Below, piece by piece: positions 7,308 through 15,697 of a stretch of 64,000 nt of DNA. The position numbers and the translations under genes are program-made. The number at the start of each line of letters is the position of its first letter. Positions within the stretch are counted from its first letter, which is position 1. This stretch comes from Melghirimyces algeriensis (GTDB lineage: Bacteria; Bacillota; Bacilli; Thermoactinomycetales; DSM-45169). The stretch lies in NCBI RefSeq assembly GCF_900182565.1, contig NZ_FXTI01000004.1:1-64000 (forward strand), given 5' to 3'. Below the pieces are notes generated by a model. The model ran no database searches and was not told where the DNA came from. It saw only the letters and a program-made list of their open reading frames with translations.

Positions 7308-7928
7308 TTACAGGTTTTGTTTCTCTTGAACCTGGTAGTACGAGGGAAGATTTTTTTCATAAGAGCTGATTTTATCTGCTTTTTGCAAGGTCACAGCGAT
7401 ATCGTCCAGCCCGTTTAAAAGACAATATCGACGATAGGGCTCCACTTTAAATTCAGCGGAAAAGCCGTTATGGTCCTCCATTTTATTGGCTTCTAGGTCC
7501 ACAGTAAGCGTATGGGTGATCTCCTGTGCCACTCGTTGAAACAGGGTGTTTACGGTTTCTTCCGGGAGTCGGATGGGTAGGATTCCATTTTTGAAACAAT
7601 TGTTATAGAAGATATCAGCAAAAGACGGGGCGATCACCACACGAAATCCATAATCCAGAAGTGCCCAAGGGGCATGCTCGCGGGAAGACCCACAACCAAA
7701 GTTGGCCCCGCTGAGAAGAATGCTTCCGTCGGCATACTTCTCCTGATTCAATTCAAAGTCTGGATCAGGGTTTCCTTGGGTGTCAAAGCGCCAATTATAA
7801 AAAAGATATTGGCCAAACCCGGTTCTCTCCACTCGTTTCAGGAACTGTTTGGGGATGATTTGATCCGTATCCACATTGGCCCGATCCAAAGGTACAATTT
7901 TTCCGGTGTGTTGGGTAAAAGCTTCCAT
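7308..7928 (-). CDS. leuD: 3-isopropylmalate dehydratase small subunit
   Basis: Small (swivelling) subunit of isopropylmalate isomerase, which with LeuC converts 2-isopropylmalate to 3-isopropylmalate in leucine synthesis. At 206 residues it has the usual length. Signatures: DTDQIIPKQFLKR near residue 20, then GANFGCGSSREHAPWAL and SFADIFYNNCFKNGILP. The start is ATG 7928 with GGAGGG nine bases upstream; the frame extends further but without homology. The gene lies 13 bases after leuC in the same direction, so the two form an operon. leuA, leuB and ilv genes are not in the window, so the pathway is split. Confidence 0.95.
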   Translation of the reverse strand: MEAFTQHTGKIVPLDRANVDTDQIIPKQFLKRVERTGFGQYLFYNWRFDTQGNPDPDFELNQEKYADGSILLSGANFGCGSSREHAPWALLDYGFRVVIAPSFADIFYNNCFKNGILPIRLPEETVNTLFQRVAQEITHTLTVDLEANKMEDHNGFSAEFKVEPYRRYCLLNGLDDIAVTLQKADKISSYEKNLPSYYQVQEKQNL

Positions 7929-7941
7929 TGTTTTCCCTCCT

Positions 7942-9354
7942 TCAGTCTTTAAATGTCCAGTTCCGGATATCGACGAAATGTCCATGGACAGCTGCTGCTG
8001 CTGCCATCATCGGACTGACCAGATGGGTACGTCCCCCCCGCCCTTGTCGTCCTTCAAAATTGCGGTTGGATGTAGAGGCGCAACGTTCTCCTTCACTCAA
8101 CACGTCATCATTCATCGCCAGACACATGCTACAACCAGATTCCCGCCATTCAAAACCGGCATGAAGAAAGATTTCATGAAGCCCTTCTGCTTCTGCCTGT
8201 TTCTTAACCTCTTGAGAACCGGGGACGACCATGGCCCGCACTCCAGGAGCCACTTTGCGGTGTTTAACAACTTGTGCAGCCATTCGCAGGTCTTCCAGTC
8301 GTGAGTTGGTGCAGGAACCGATAAAGACTCGGTCAACCGGGATCTCGCTCATCGGTGTGCCAGGCTTCAGCCCCATATACTCCAATGCACGACGGGCTGA
8401 CTTTCTTTCTGCATCCGATTGGAAAGAATCGGGGTCCGGAACCCGATCGGTTACAGCGCTTCCCATTCCGGGGCTGGTTCCCCAAGTGACTTGAGGGGCA
8501 ATGTTGGATGCATCCAGCACCACCCGCTTGTCATAACTGGCGCCTTCATCAGTTTGCAGTTGACGCCACAATTGTTTTGCCTGTTCAAAAGCCTCTCCCT
8601 TGGGGACGAAGGTGCGGTTTTCCAAATAACGAAAAGTTGTTTCATCGGGGGCAACCATTCCAGCACGGGCACCGGCTTCAATGGACATATTACAAACCGT
8701 CATCCGCTCTTCCATGCTCATATTGCGAATGGCTTCTCCGGTATATTCAATGACCGTTCCGGTTGCTCCATCGGTTCCAATCTCAGAAATGATGGCCAGG
8801 ATGACATCCTTGGCAGTAACGCCTGGAGAAAGCGTTCCTTTTACATGAACTTCCATGGTTTGCGGTTTCAGCTGTTGCAAGCATTGTGTGGCAAGTACAT
8901 GTTCCACTTCACTGGTACCAATTCCAAAAGCGAGTGCTCCAAACGCACCATGGGTGGAGGTATGGCTGTCTCCGCAAACAATGGTTTTACCGGGTAGTGT
9001 AAGTCCCAGCTCCGGACCGATCACATGAACAATTCCCTGGCCGGGATCGTCCAGGTCGTACAGTCGAATTCCAAATTCCTTACAATTTTTGGCCAATGTA
9101 TTCATCTGTTTGGCGGATGTTTCGTCGGTGATGGGCAGATTGCGGTTGGTGGTGGGCACATTGTGATCCATCGTGGCGACAGTCAGGTCTGGCCGGCGGA
9201 CTTTTCGCCCATTGAGCCTCAAGCCCTCAAACGCCTGAGGCGAGGTTACTTCGTGGACAAGGTGCAAATCGATATAGAGTGTTGCAGGTTTTCCTTCTTC
9301 TTGATCGATCACATGACGGTCCCACACTTTTTCAAACAGTGTTCGTGGTTTCAA
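7942..9354 (-). CDS. leuC: 3-isopropylmalate dehydratase large subunit
   Basis: Catalytic [4Fe-4S] subunit of isopropylmalate isomerase, of the aconitase family. Motifs: TMDHNVPT, GDSHTSTHGAFGALAFGIGTSE, the cluster cysteine in IGSCTNSR and the CxxC pair ESGCSMCLAMN. The TTG at 9354 gives a good start: AGAGGTGA lies five bases upstream and the protein then begins KPRTLFEKVWDRHV, as family members do. A GTG at 9363 is also in frame but its ribosome site would be too close. It is the first gene of the leuCD operon, behind its own promoter; no T-box or leader peptide was seen, unlike many leu operons. Confidence 0.94.
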   Translation of the reverse strand: MKPRTLFEKVWDRHVIDQEEGKPATLYIDLHLVHEVTSPQAFEGLRLNGRKVRRPDLTVATMDHNVPTTNRNLPITDETSAKQMNTLAKNCKEFGIRLYDLDDPGQGIVHVIGPELGLTLPGKTIVCGDSHTSTHGAFGALAFGIGTSEVEHVLATQCLQQLKPQTMEVHVKGTLSPGVTAKDVILAIISEIGTDGATGTVIEYTGEAIRNMSMEERMTVCNMSIEAGARAGMVAPDETTFRYLENRTFVPKGEAFEQAKQLWRQLQTDEGASYDKRVVLDASNIAPQVTWGTSPGMGSAVTDRVPDPDSFQSDAERKSARRALEYMGLKPGTPMSEIPVDRVFIGSCTNSRLEDLRMAAQVVKHRKVAPGVRAMVVPGSQEVKKQAEAEGLHEIFLHAGFEWRESGCSMCLAMNDDVLSEGERCASTSNRNFEGRQGRGGRTHLVSPMMAAAAAVHGHFVDIRNWTFKD

Positions 9355-9417
9355 TTCGCTCACCTCTTCGTTTTCTACGGGAACCTGAGATGCCCGATAA
9401 AAAAATATATTGTTGCT

Positions 9418-9445
9418 ATTGTAGCAAACTTTACAAATTGCGCAA
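9418..9445 (-). promoter_or_regulatory. promoter of leuCD
   Basis: On the minus strand: TTGCGC, 16-base spacer, TACAAT with an upstream TG (extended -10). About 60 bases separate it from the leuC start. Confidence 0.5.
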
Positions 9446-9497
9446 TACCGAAAATTTGTTTCTGAAACGCTGTGATAAGGTAAAAGATGAGATCACT

Positions 9498-9522
9498 TAA
9501 AAAACCCACTTTATAAGTGGGT
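9498..9522 (-). terminator. terminator of the yfiT-like gene
   Basis: On the minus strand ACCCACTT, loop, AAGTGGGT, then six T. It isolates the yfiT-like gene from leuC. Confidence 0.8.
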
Positions 9523-9557
9523 GATTTTTGGATATCCAGATTTCCAACGAGGACACT

Positions 9558-10070
9558 TTAAATATTCATACGTTCCCGAAAAGAAGTGATTTGGGCGAGA
9601 TGGTGTCGTCCATGCCATGAGTAGAGGCGAAGAGCGGTGTCCAATGAAAGAAACCCTTCTTCCGGGTGAACATATCCTTTTTGGAAATGTTCGGGTCGCA
9701 TTGTGTGTAAGAGGTTTACCCAACATTGGTGAAGGGAATCCAGCAGATCCAGCGATGTCTCCATTGGGATCTCACTGGACAATTCCACCCAACGGTCTTG
9801 GTTATATGGAGAAATGGTAGGTTGATCCTCAGTAAGTGCCTGTTTGAAACGGGCATACCCATTCATGTGACTGTCTGCAAAGTGGTGAACAATTTGGCGG
9901 ATGGTCCATCCACCTGAACGATAGGGTGTATCCAACTGTTCCGATGTCATACCTGAGATGGCATCTCTTAAAAGATCAGGAATCACTCCCAACATCCAGA
10001 TGTGCCATTCAGTGGACTCTTTTTGCCGGGACACATCAAATCGCCCGATCGGATAGCGTAAGGCTTCCAA
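9558..10070 (-). CDS. yfiT: YfiT/BstA-type DinB metalloprotein, putative bacillithiol S-transferase
   Basis: A DinB-fold protein of about 170 residues that closely follows B. subtilis YfiT. Three metal-binding histidine regions are visible: VHHFADSHMN, and WHGRHHLAQI near the C-terminus. Conserved LDTPYRSGGWTIRQIVHH is the family hallmark. YfiT-type proteins are regarded as bacillithiol S-transferases that conjugate electrophiles. The likely start is TTG 10070, nine bases after GGAGG; GTG at 10076 is too close to that site. With the YtxJ gene at 27.9 kb, this suggests that the organism makes bacillithiol. The gene is monocistronic with its own terminator. Confidence 0.88.
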   Translation of the reverse strand: MEALRYPIGRFDVSRQKESTEWHIWMLGVIPDLLRDAISGMTSEQLDTPYRSGGWTIRQIVHHFADSHMNGYARFKQALTEDQPTISPYNQDRWVELSSEIPMETSLDLLDSLHQCWVNLLHTMRPEHFQKGYVHPEEGFLSLDTALRLYSWHGRHHLAQITSFRERMNI

Positions 10071-10204
10071 GACCACATCCCTCCTCCCAGATTAAGAATG
10101 AAACAAATTGAATTCATTTTCATAATTTTATTTCATTGTATCAGTGGATGAGCCATATGGCAAAAATACAATATACAACATGGGTTCCTTTGTGATAAGA
10201 TTTA

Positions 10205-10216
10205 GAACAAACGTTC
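10205..10216 (+). promoter_or_regulatory. LexA (DinR)-type SOS box
   Basis: GAAC-AAAC-GTTC, matching the core of the Bacillus LexA site CGAAC-N4-GTTCG, 24 bases before the radical SAM gene. A possible extended -10 (TG-A-TAAGAT, 10193-10201) sits just upstream, so the box would cover the transcription start, a usual position for LexA repression. The outer C and G of the full consensus are not matched. Confidence 0.65.
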
Positions 10217-10240
10217 CTGTTCCTTTGTGAGGTGTAAATA

Positions 10241-11170
10241 ATGCAAAACGGTCAATTACCGGACCGTTGGTTTCCGGCACGCCCCCAATCGGTTCTGAAT
10301 CGGGTGAAAGATGAACGCATGCCCTTTGATTGGTCGATTAATCCTTATCGGGGCTGCGGTCACGGATGTCATTTTTGCTATGCGCGAGCGACTCACTCTT
10401 GGTTGGGATTTCATGCGGACGACAGTTTTCGAAATAACATTATTGTCAAACGGAATGCAGCAGAAGTACTCCGACAGGAGTTGAAGCGGGGAAAATGGAA
10501 AGGTGGTCAGATTGCTGTTGGGACAGTGACAGACCCTTATCAACAGTTGGAGGGAAGACTGCAGCTTACCCGATCCATTCTGGAGGTTTTGTTGGAGTAT
10601 GGAATTCCTTGCAGTATTACCACCCGCTCTCCGCTGATTTTAAGAGACCTTGATCTCCTAAAAGAAATGAAGATTGACTCGGTCCAGATCAGTATCAATA
10701 CGTTGGATGAGACGATTTGGAGAAAAACAGAACCTTCTTCCCCACACCCTCAACAACGGTTCCATACGGTTCAGGAATTGAACCAGGCAGGAATTTCAGC
10801 CGGGATCTTTCTTGCTCCAGTTATTCCGTATCTGACGGATTCGGAGGATCAATTGCGGGAAGTGTTGGAACAGGCTGCAAAACATCAGGCTCAATTTGTA
10901 GTACCTTCTTTTCTCCGCCTTCGTCCGGAAGTGAAAAGTTGGTTTTTTCGGCAAATGCGGTTAGCGTTTCCCAACATCAACCTTCAGATGGTTCGTTTGT
11001 ATCAAGAGAGTGCCCTGGCGCCGCTGGACTATCGAAACAAGATATTAAAGAGAATCCATCATATGGCGGAAGAACAGGGAGTACCCACTCATCTTCCTGA
11101 AAACGGAGAGAAAAGAGAGAGAGTTTCCCAAACAGATCAGGAAGCACCTGTACAGTTAAGTCTGTTCTGA
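10241..11170 (+). CDS. radical SAM protein, SplB-like photolyase family (PA0069/Rv2578c type)
   Basis: Radical SAM enzyme of 309 residues in the SplB-related COG1533 group. The [4Fe-4S] motif is CxxxCxxC in RGCGHGCHFCYAR, after SINPYRGC. VGTVTDPYQQLEGRLQLTR and ITTRSPLILRDLDLL follow, typical of the group; EGR and TRSP segments recur in spore photoproduct lyase relatives. The C-terminus is VQLSLF, which fits the consensus QL(S/D)LF tail that binds the DNA polymerase sliding clamp. A LexA-type box sits before the gene. Together these suggest a DNA-damage-inducible repair role; the reaction and substrate are unknown. The start is ATG 10241 with GAGGTG upstream. Confidence 0.85.
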   Translation: MQNGQLPDRWFPARPQSVLNRVKDERMPFDWSINPYRGCGHGCHFCYARATHSWLGFHADDSFRNNIIVKRNAAEVLRQELKRGKWKGGQIAVGTVTDPYQQLEGRLQLTRSILEVLLEYGIPCSITTRSPLILRDLDLLKEMKIDSVQISINTLDETIWRKTEPSSPHPQQRFHTVQELNQAGISAGIFLAPVIPYLTDSEDQLREVLEQAAKHQAQFVVPSFLRLRPEVKSWFFRQMRLAFPNINLQMVRLYQESALAPLDYRNKILKRIHHMAEEQGVPTHLPENGEKRERVSQTDQEAPVQLSLF

Positions 11171-11292
11171 AGTGAAAGGGAAGAAAATGGATGCGGATCT
11201 GTACTTTTGGCTTTCTGGTTGATTTCATCATTGTGGTGAGGATTGTTAACGATTTTGAGATGTGTAGAAAGCCATTTTATGAATAATGCCCA

Positions 11293-11336
11293 AAAAACAA
11301 GCGACTGTCCCTGAATGGGCAGTCGCTTGTTTGGTG
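11293..11336. terminator. strong bidirectional terminator
   Basis: ACAAGCGACTG-CCC pairs with GGG-CAGTCGCTTGT. A TTTTTT run follows on the minus strand and TTT on the plus strand, so it serves both the radical SAM gene and the convergent gene. Confidence 0.8.
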
Positions 11337-11376
11337 TTGGACGGTTCATCTGGCTGTATGTAGGACTGTATCCATA

Positions 11377-11742
11377 TCAGAGCCGTCCACCCATTTGTTT
11401 CAGAATGGCCTCCGCTTTTTCAAAGTGTTCCTCATCCGTTACGACTGTGACGGACAGATCCTCTGCACCAAACTCATCACTCCCGTCCGCCATGCCACTG
11501 GAATGGATGTCGGCGGCTTTTAGAATACCTGCGTCTCGACTTGTCACAGGTGCTCCGGTAATGGTTGAAAGAGAGGAGGGAGGCTCGGCGATGGGATTGT
11601 CCAAGTCGCTTCCGTCTTCTTTTGGGCTCAGGGAAAAGCGTGAGCAGTCAACCGTTTCAAATCCCTGTGCTTTCAATTGTTGTACGGCTTTTTTTGCCTG
11701 TCTTTCCGTTCGGAAAAATGCAATAACATTACGCTCTCCCAT
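11377..11742 (-). CDS. hypothetical protein with N-terminal beta-alpha-beta repeat
   Basis: A 121-residue cytosolic protein. It starts RNVIAFFRTERQAKKAVQQL, which looks like the beta-alpha unit found in small stress and spore proteins that carry an edge-strand FxxxxQAxxA pattern. A related unit seems to recur near the C-terminus (LSVTVVTDEEHFEKAEAILKQM), so it may be a ferredoxin-like split fold with an acidic loop (KEDGSDLDN) between. ATG 11742 has GGAGG ten bases upstream. I cannot name a function. The next gene on the other side, nhaC, is divergent and the promoters share about 175 bases. Confidence 0.7.
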   Translation of the reverse strand: MGERNVIAFFRTERQAKKAVQQLKAQGFETVDCSRFSLSPKEDGSDLDNPIAEPPSSLSTITGAPVTSRDAGILKAADIHSSGMADGSDEFGAEDLSVTVVTDEEHFEKAEAILKQMGGRL

Positions 11743-11880
11743 AAGGCAAATGCCTCCTTTCACATGATTTAATCTGCCCATTTTCCCGATGGGGATGCAG
11801 GAAAATGACATTTTGAAAGAAATAAGTGATGAGATAACATGAAATACCATTATATGTTTCCTCCTATTTGCCCGATATTT

Positions 11881-11889
11881 TGGTAGAAT
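11881..11889 (+). promoter_or_regulatory. extended -10 promoter of nhaC
   Basis: TG-G-TAGAAT at 11881-11889 with no clear -35, about 32 bases before the nhaC start. Confidence 0.45.
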
Positions 11890-11920
11890 GTTTTAGTGTA
11901 TTAAAGGAGGAGAGTGCGCG

Positions 11921-13327
11921 ATGTCAAACCAAAACAAGCAGCAGATATCTTTTGGCTGGGCAATGGTTCCTCTGATCATTATGATTCTGTCAATGGCTTT
12001 TACAATTATCGTTTTTAAAGGGAGTCCCCATATTCCGTTGGTTGTGGGAACAATTATCGCTTCACTGATTGCCTGGAAGAATGGATATCGATGGACAGAT
12101 ATTGAATCCGGGTTTTATCAAGGGATTTACCTGGCTCTTCCCGCAATTCTCATTCTGATGCTGATTGGGTTGACAATTGGTTCCTGGATCGGAGGGGGAA
12201 TTGTGGCGACCATGGTATATTACGGTTTAAAGCTGATTACCCCTTCGATGTTTCTTGTCTCCATTACATTGATTTGTGCCGTGGTTTCCCTCTCAATTGG
12301 GAGTTCTTGGTCGACGATGGGGACCATTGGAGTAGCGGGAATGGGAATTGGGACCAGCATGGGGATACCTGCTCCAATGGTTGCGGGGGCCATTATATCG
12401 GGGAGTTATTTTGGTGACAAGATGTCTCCCTTGTCCGATACGACGAACCTGGCTTCCGGTTTGACAGGAGTTCAATTGTTTGATCATATCCGACATATGG
12501 TTTATACCACTTTACCGGGGATTTTGCTCGCCTTGGGGGTGTATGGGTATCTGGGATGGCAATTTTCTGCTGATACAGTAAATACACCAAAAATGGAAGC
12601 GATGATGACAGCACTTGAACAGCATTTTGTGATATCTCCATGGTTGTTTCTGGTTCCGCTTCTGGTGATGGTTTTAGTTGTGCGAAAGGTTCCGGCCATT
12701 CCAGCTTTGGTAGTGGGAATCCTTGGAGGGTTTTTGTGCCAGATTGTGATTCAGGGTGACCCTGTTGGTCAAGCGGTGAATACGCTTCAAACAGGCTTTT
12801 CCATGGAATCGGGAAATAAGATGGCGGATGAGCTTTTAAACCGTGGCGGTCTGGAGTCGATGATGTACACCGTATCGCTGACAATTGTGGCCATGGTATT
12901 TGGAGGCGTAATGGAACAAACAGGTATGCTGCAAGCGATTGTGGAGCGGATTTTAAAACTGGTGAAGTCCGTAAAGGGTCTGATTGTATCCACTCTGGGC
13001 TCAGCATTTCTTACCAATGTCACCGCTTCGGAGCAATATATATCCATTGTCATTCCAGCCCGGATGTATGCAGATGCTTACCGTGAGAAAGGGCTTCATC
13101 CCAAAAACTTGTCCCGTGCGCTGGAAGATGGAGGTACCTTAACCTCTCCTTTTGTGCCCTGGAGTACATGTGGAGTCTTTATATTCAGCACATTGGGTGT
13201 TCACGCGATCGAATATGCCCCCTATGCGGTGATGAACCTGTTAGTGCCCGTGATTTCCATTCTGTTTGCAGTCACCGGTTTCACCCTTACTCCGTTACCT
13301 CGTATCAAGGACCAGAGCAATGGGTAA
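11921..13327 (+). CDS. nhaC: Na+/H+ antiporter NhaC
   Basis: Integral membrane antiporter of 468 residues with about twelve hydrophobic segments that exchanges sodium for protons across the cytoplasmic membrane. Family features include SIGSSWSTMGTIGVAG in the middle and SGSYFGDKMSPLSDTTNLASG, a conserved ion-binding stretch, and the second-half repeat NVTASEQYISIVIPARMY and ALEDGGTLTSPFVPWSTCG. The ATG follows AAAGGAGGAGAG. It is monocistronic, with an extended -10 promoter upstream and a strong terminator downstream. Some NhaC family members carry malate-lactate exchange instead, but the sequence looks like the sodium/proton branch. Confidence 0.92.
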   Translation: MSNQNKQQISFGWAMVPLIIMILSMAFTIIVFKGSPHIPLVVGTIIASLIAWKNGYRWTDIESGFYQGIYLALPAILILMLIGLTIGSWIGGGIVATMVYYGLKLITPSMFLVSITLICAVVSLSIGSSWSTMGTIGVAGMGIGTSMGIPAPMVAGAIISGSYFGDKMSPLSDTTNLASGLTGVQLFDHIRHMVYTTLPGILLALGVYGYLGWQFSADTVNTPKMEAMMTALEQHFVISPWLFLVPLLVMVLVVRKVPAIPALVVGILGGFLCQIVIQGDPVGQAVNTLQTGFSMESGNKMADELLNRGGLESMMYTVSLTIVAMVFGGVMEQTGMLQAIVERILKLVKSVKGLIVSTLGSAFLTNVTASEQYISIVIPARMYADAYREKGLHPKNLSRALEDGGTLTSPFVPWSTCGVFIFSTLGVHAIEYAPYAVMNLLVPVISILFAVTGFTLTPLPRIKDQSNG

Positions 13328-13349
13328 GTTGGGTCATTTTAAAGAAATC

Positions 13350-13386
13350 AACCAACCTTTCTGATCATCCGGAAGGTTGGTTTTAT
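13350..13386 (+). terminator. nhaC terminator
   Basis: AACCAACCTT, loop, AAGGTTGGTTTTATT. It overlaps the 3' end of the convergent LCP gene. Confidence 0.8.
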
Positions 13387-14450
13387 TGAATCTCTGTGCG
13401 TTCCGCTTGCCTTTTGGGATTGTTGGAATTTGGGAGGGAAGTGGTTCCCCATGATTTTCCGTCCAGGGTTTGAGAGGGAAGCTCCAGTTGTTTCCGGATG
13501 ATGTTGCTGAGTTGAAGGCGCTCTTGGTCTGAGACAATGTAGTACCAGATTCCCTTAGGATTCTTATTGCTGTTGACTCCATCGATTTCCAGTGTCTCGA
13601 TGTGATCCTGAGGAATGTTACGGTAGATTTTCTGTAGCGCAATCATTTCATTAATTTCCATGTTATGGGTAATGTTTTTTCCGAGGGATTGGAGAATGTC
13701 ATTGATTTTGGCGATGGATTGAAAGCGGGTCAGTTTATTCATCAGAGATTGGATGACTTCTCTTTGCCGTTTGTTACGTCCCAGGTCATTTTCGGGGTCG
13801 GATTTGCGCATCCGTACATACCCCAAGGCGCGTGTTCCGTTTAAATGGGCCGGACCTTTTTTATAGTATTGCATTTGATCAAACAGACGCATGGAAAAGT
13901 CAAAGGGGACATTGACATCTACACCGCCAACTGCATCCACCAACTCAATGAATCCATTGAAGTTCACTTTGACATAATAGTCGATGGGAATGTTCAAGAG
14001 GTTTTCTACAGTCTCCACCGTATTGGTTATGGGTCCCACATTGGACTTCAGTCCATAATAAGCGGCAGCGTTAATCTTTGTTTTCCAGCCGTTGGTGTTA
14101 GCAATTTCAGTTTTGGTATCCCGTGGAATACTGAGTATCTTCATCGTTTTCTGATCGGGATTGATCGCGATTACCATAATGGTATCGGGGCGCCAGTATG
14201 TTTCTTTGGCGTTACGGTTGTCGGTGCCGACAAACATGATTGTAAAGGGATCTTTCATGGTAATCTTTTGGTCCCGTTTATTGGATTTGATCCCCCGATT
14301 GAGTTCATCAAAGGAATCATCCATCGCGTACCACAATTGAAAGATCCAATAACTGCATATTGCCAGTATAACGATCAGGAAGAAACCCAACATCCGATAC
14401 CACCATTTGCGCCGTCTTTTTTTGGCAAAATCCACTCTGGATGGAATCAT
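13383..14450 (-). CDS. LytR-CpsA-Psr (LCP) family cell-wall polymer ligase
   Basis: Membrane-anchored phosphotransferase that attaches teichoic-acid-type polymers to peptidoglycan. A short basic cytosolic tail (KKRRRK) precedes one transmembrane helix (about residues 20-40), then the extracellular LCP domain. Key pieces: FVGTDNR, the arginine motif LSIPRDT, NFNGFIELVDAVGGVDV and the ALGYVRMRKSDP-GR-KRQREV arginine cluster that binds the polyprenyl diphosphate. ATG 14450 has GAGGT close upstream. It lies downstream of a close paralogue; each has its own end, as a terminator separates them. The C-terminal tail is short and polar. Confidence 0.92.
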   Translation of the reverse strand: MIPSRVDFAKKRRRKWWYRMLGFFLIVILAICSYWIFQLWYAMDDSFDELNRGIKSNKRDQKITMKDPFTIMFVGTDNRNAKETYWRPDTIMVIAINPDQKTMKILSIPRDTKTEIANTNGWKTKINAAAYYGLKSNVGPITNTVETVENLLNIPIDYYVKVNFNGFIELVDAVGGVDVNVPFDFSMRLFDQMQYYKKGPAHLNGTRALGYVRMRKSDPENDLGRNKRQREVIQSLMNKLTRFQSIAKINDILQSLGKNITHNMEINEMIALQKIYRNIPQDHIETLEIDGVNSNKNPKGIWYYIVSDQERLQLSNIIRKQLELPSQTLDGKSWGTTSLPNSNNPKRQAERTEIQ

Positions 14451-14544
14451 TGACCTCACCCCACTTTTACCTAGTGCGGACGTATATCTTAAAATCATAG
14501 CTAATGATATCTATTCATGAACAACTATGAATTCCATATTTTAA

Positions 14545-14575
14545 TAAAAAAACCTCCCATTTGGGAGGTTTTTCT
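14545..14575 (-). terminator. terminator of the upstream LCP gene
   Basis: AACCTCCC, loop, GGGAGGTT with long T-runs on both strands (TTTTTTTATT on the minus strand). Confidence 0.85.
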
Positions 14576-15697
14576 CTATGGCTGATTTCCTTGTGGGGTC
14601 ATTCCCTGATTCCCCTGAGCGGGATCTGTTGGTGTTTGTGTTCCTGTCTCTTGTTGTTCCATTCCTTGCTCTTCTTGATTTTGAGATTCAGTTGGTTGAT
14701 AAGGTTTTCCGTCAAGTGTCTGAAGAGGAAGTTTCAGCTGTTTTCGGATGACATTGCTTAGCCGGAGACGTTCCTGATCCGTCACAATGTAATACCAGAT
14801 TCCCTTGGGATTATCTTTGCTGTTTCTTCCGTTCAGTTTTAATGTCTCGGTATTCTCATCGGGAATGGCGCGGTAAATATCCTGGAGCTCATACAATTCT
14901 TCCAACTTCATATTGTGGGTTACATTTCTTCCAAGTGATTGGAGAATATCGTCAATTTTGGTAACAGATTTGATATCAACAATTTTGGACATCAGTGCCT
15001 GAATCACTTCTCGCTGTCGTTCATTACGCCCTTGATCTCCTCTGGGGTCGGATTTACGCATCCGGACGTATCCCAAGGCGCGTGTTCCGTCCAAATGAGC
15101 CGGACCTTTTTCATAGTGTTGCATTTTGTAGAAAAGTCGCATGGAGAAGTCAAAGGGGACATTGACATCCACACCGCCAACCGCATCCACCAATTCGATA
15201 AATCCATTGAAGTTTACTTTTACGTAATAATCAATCGGGATGTTCAGAAAATGTTCCACTGTCTCCACTGTGTTGGTCATCGGACCGACGTTTTTGGAGA
15301 TGCCGTAAGAAGCAGCCGAATTGATTTTATCCTTCCCTTGGGTGTTGGCGATCGGGGCCAGTGTATCCCGTGGGATACTTACCATTTTAATCGATTTTTC
15401 TTTCGGATTGACGGCCGCGACGATCAGAACATCTGATCGCCAATTTTCAGACTTTGCAGATCGGACATCGGTCCCGACGAACATGACTGTAAATGGATCT
15501 TTCATGGTTACTTCTTTTTTACGCTTGCTGGATTTGTCCCGTTTGAGAGGATCATAGGAATCATCCACTGCCCCCCAAACCTGGTAAATAAAGTAGCTGG
15601 AAGTACCAATGATTCCAATTAAAAACAAGCCTAAAATCCGTAGCCATAATTTACGTCTCTTTTTCTTTTTGGAAAATTCAACCCTGGACTGTCCGAT
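14576..15697 (-). CDS. second LCP family ligase; start codon unclear
   Basis: Paralogue of the adjacent LCP gene with the same order: basic tail, one membrane helix, LCP domain (FVGTDVR, VSIPRDT, NFNGFIELVDAVGGVDV, RMRKSDP-GR-ERQREV) and a tail rich in Q, P, T and G. A stretch of 39 residues (LNIPIDYY to SMRLF) is identical between the two. The only standard start in a suitable place is TTG 15628, which would remove the basic tail. The frame continues upstream as SRVEFSKKKKRRK, matching SRVDFAKKRRR of the paralogue, back to codon ATC at 15695-15697, exactly where the paralogue has ATG. I therefore draw the gene from that codon. Confidence 0.85.
   Translation of the reverse strand: MGQSRVEFSKKKKRRKLWLRILGLFLIGIIGTSSYFIYQVWGAVDDSYDPLKRDKSSKRKKEVTMKDPFTVMFVGTDVRSAKSENWRSDVLIVAAVNPKEKSIKMVSIPRDTLAPIANTQGKDKINSAASYGISKNVGPMTNTVETVEHFLNIPIDYYVKVNFNGFIELVDAVGGVDVNVPFDFSMRLFYKMQHYEKGPAHLDGTRALGYVRMRKSDPRGDQGRNERQREVIQALMSKIVDIKSVTKIDDILQSLGRNVTHNMKLEELYELQDIYRAIPDENTETLKLNGRNSKDNPKGIWYYIVTDQERLRLSNVIRKQLKLPLQTLDGKPYQPTESQNQEEQGMEQQETGTQTPTDPAQGNQGMTPQGNQP

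Noticed and set aside
9430..9470. CodY-like sequence before leuC
   Set aside because: The first half (AATTTTC) fits but the second half does not; too many mismatches.
10095..10140. Possible Fur/PerR-like box in the spacer before the radical SAM gene
   Set aside because: The AT-rich stretch matches a 7-1-7 repeat poorly, and no iron or peroxide gene is nearby.
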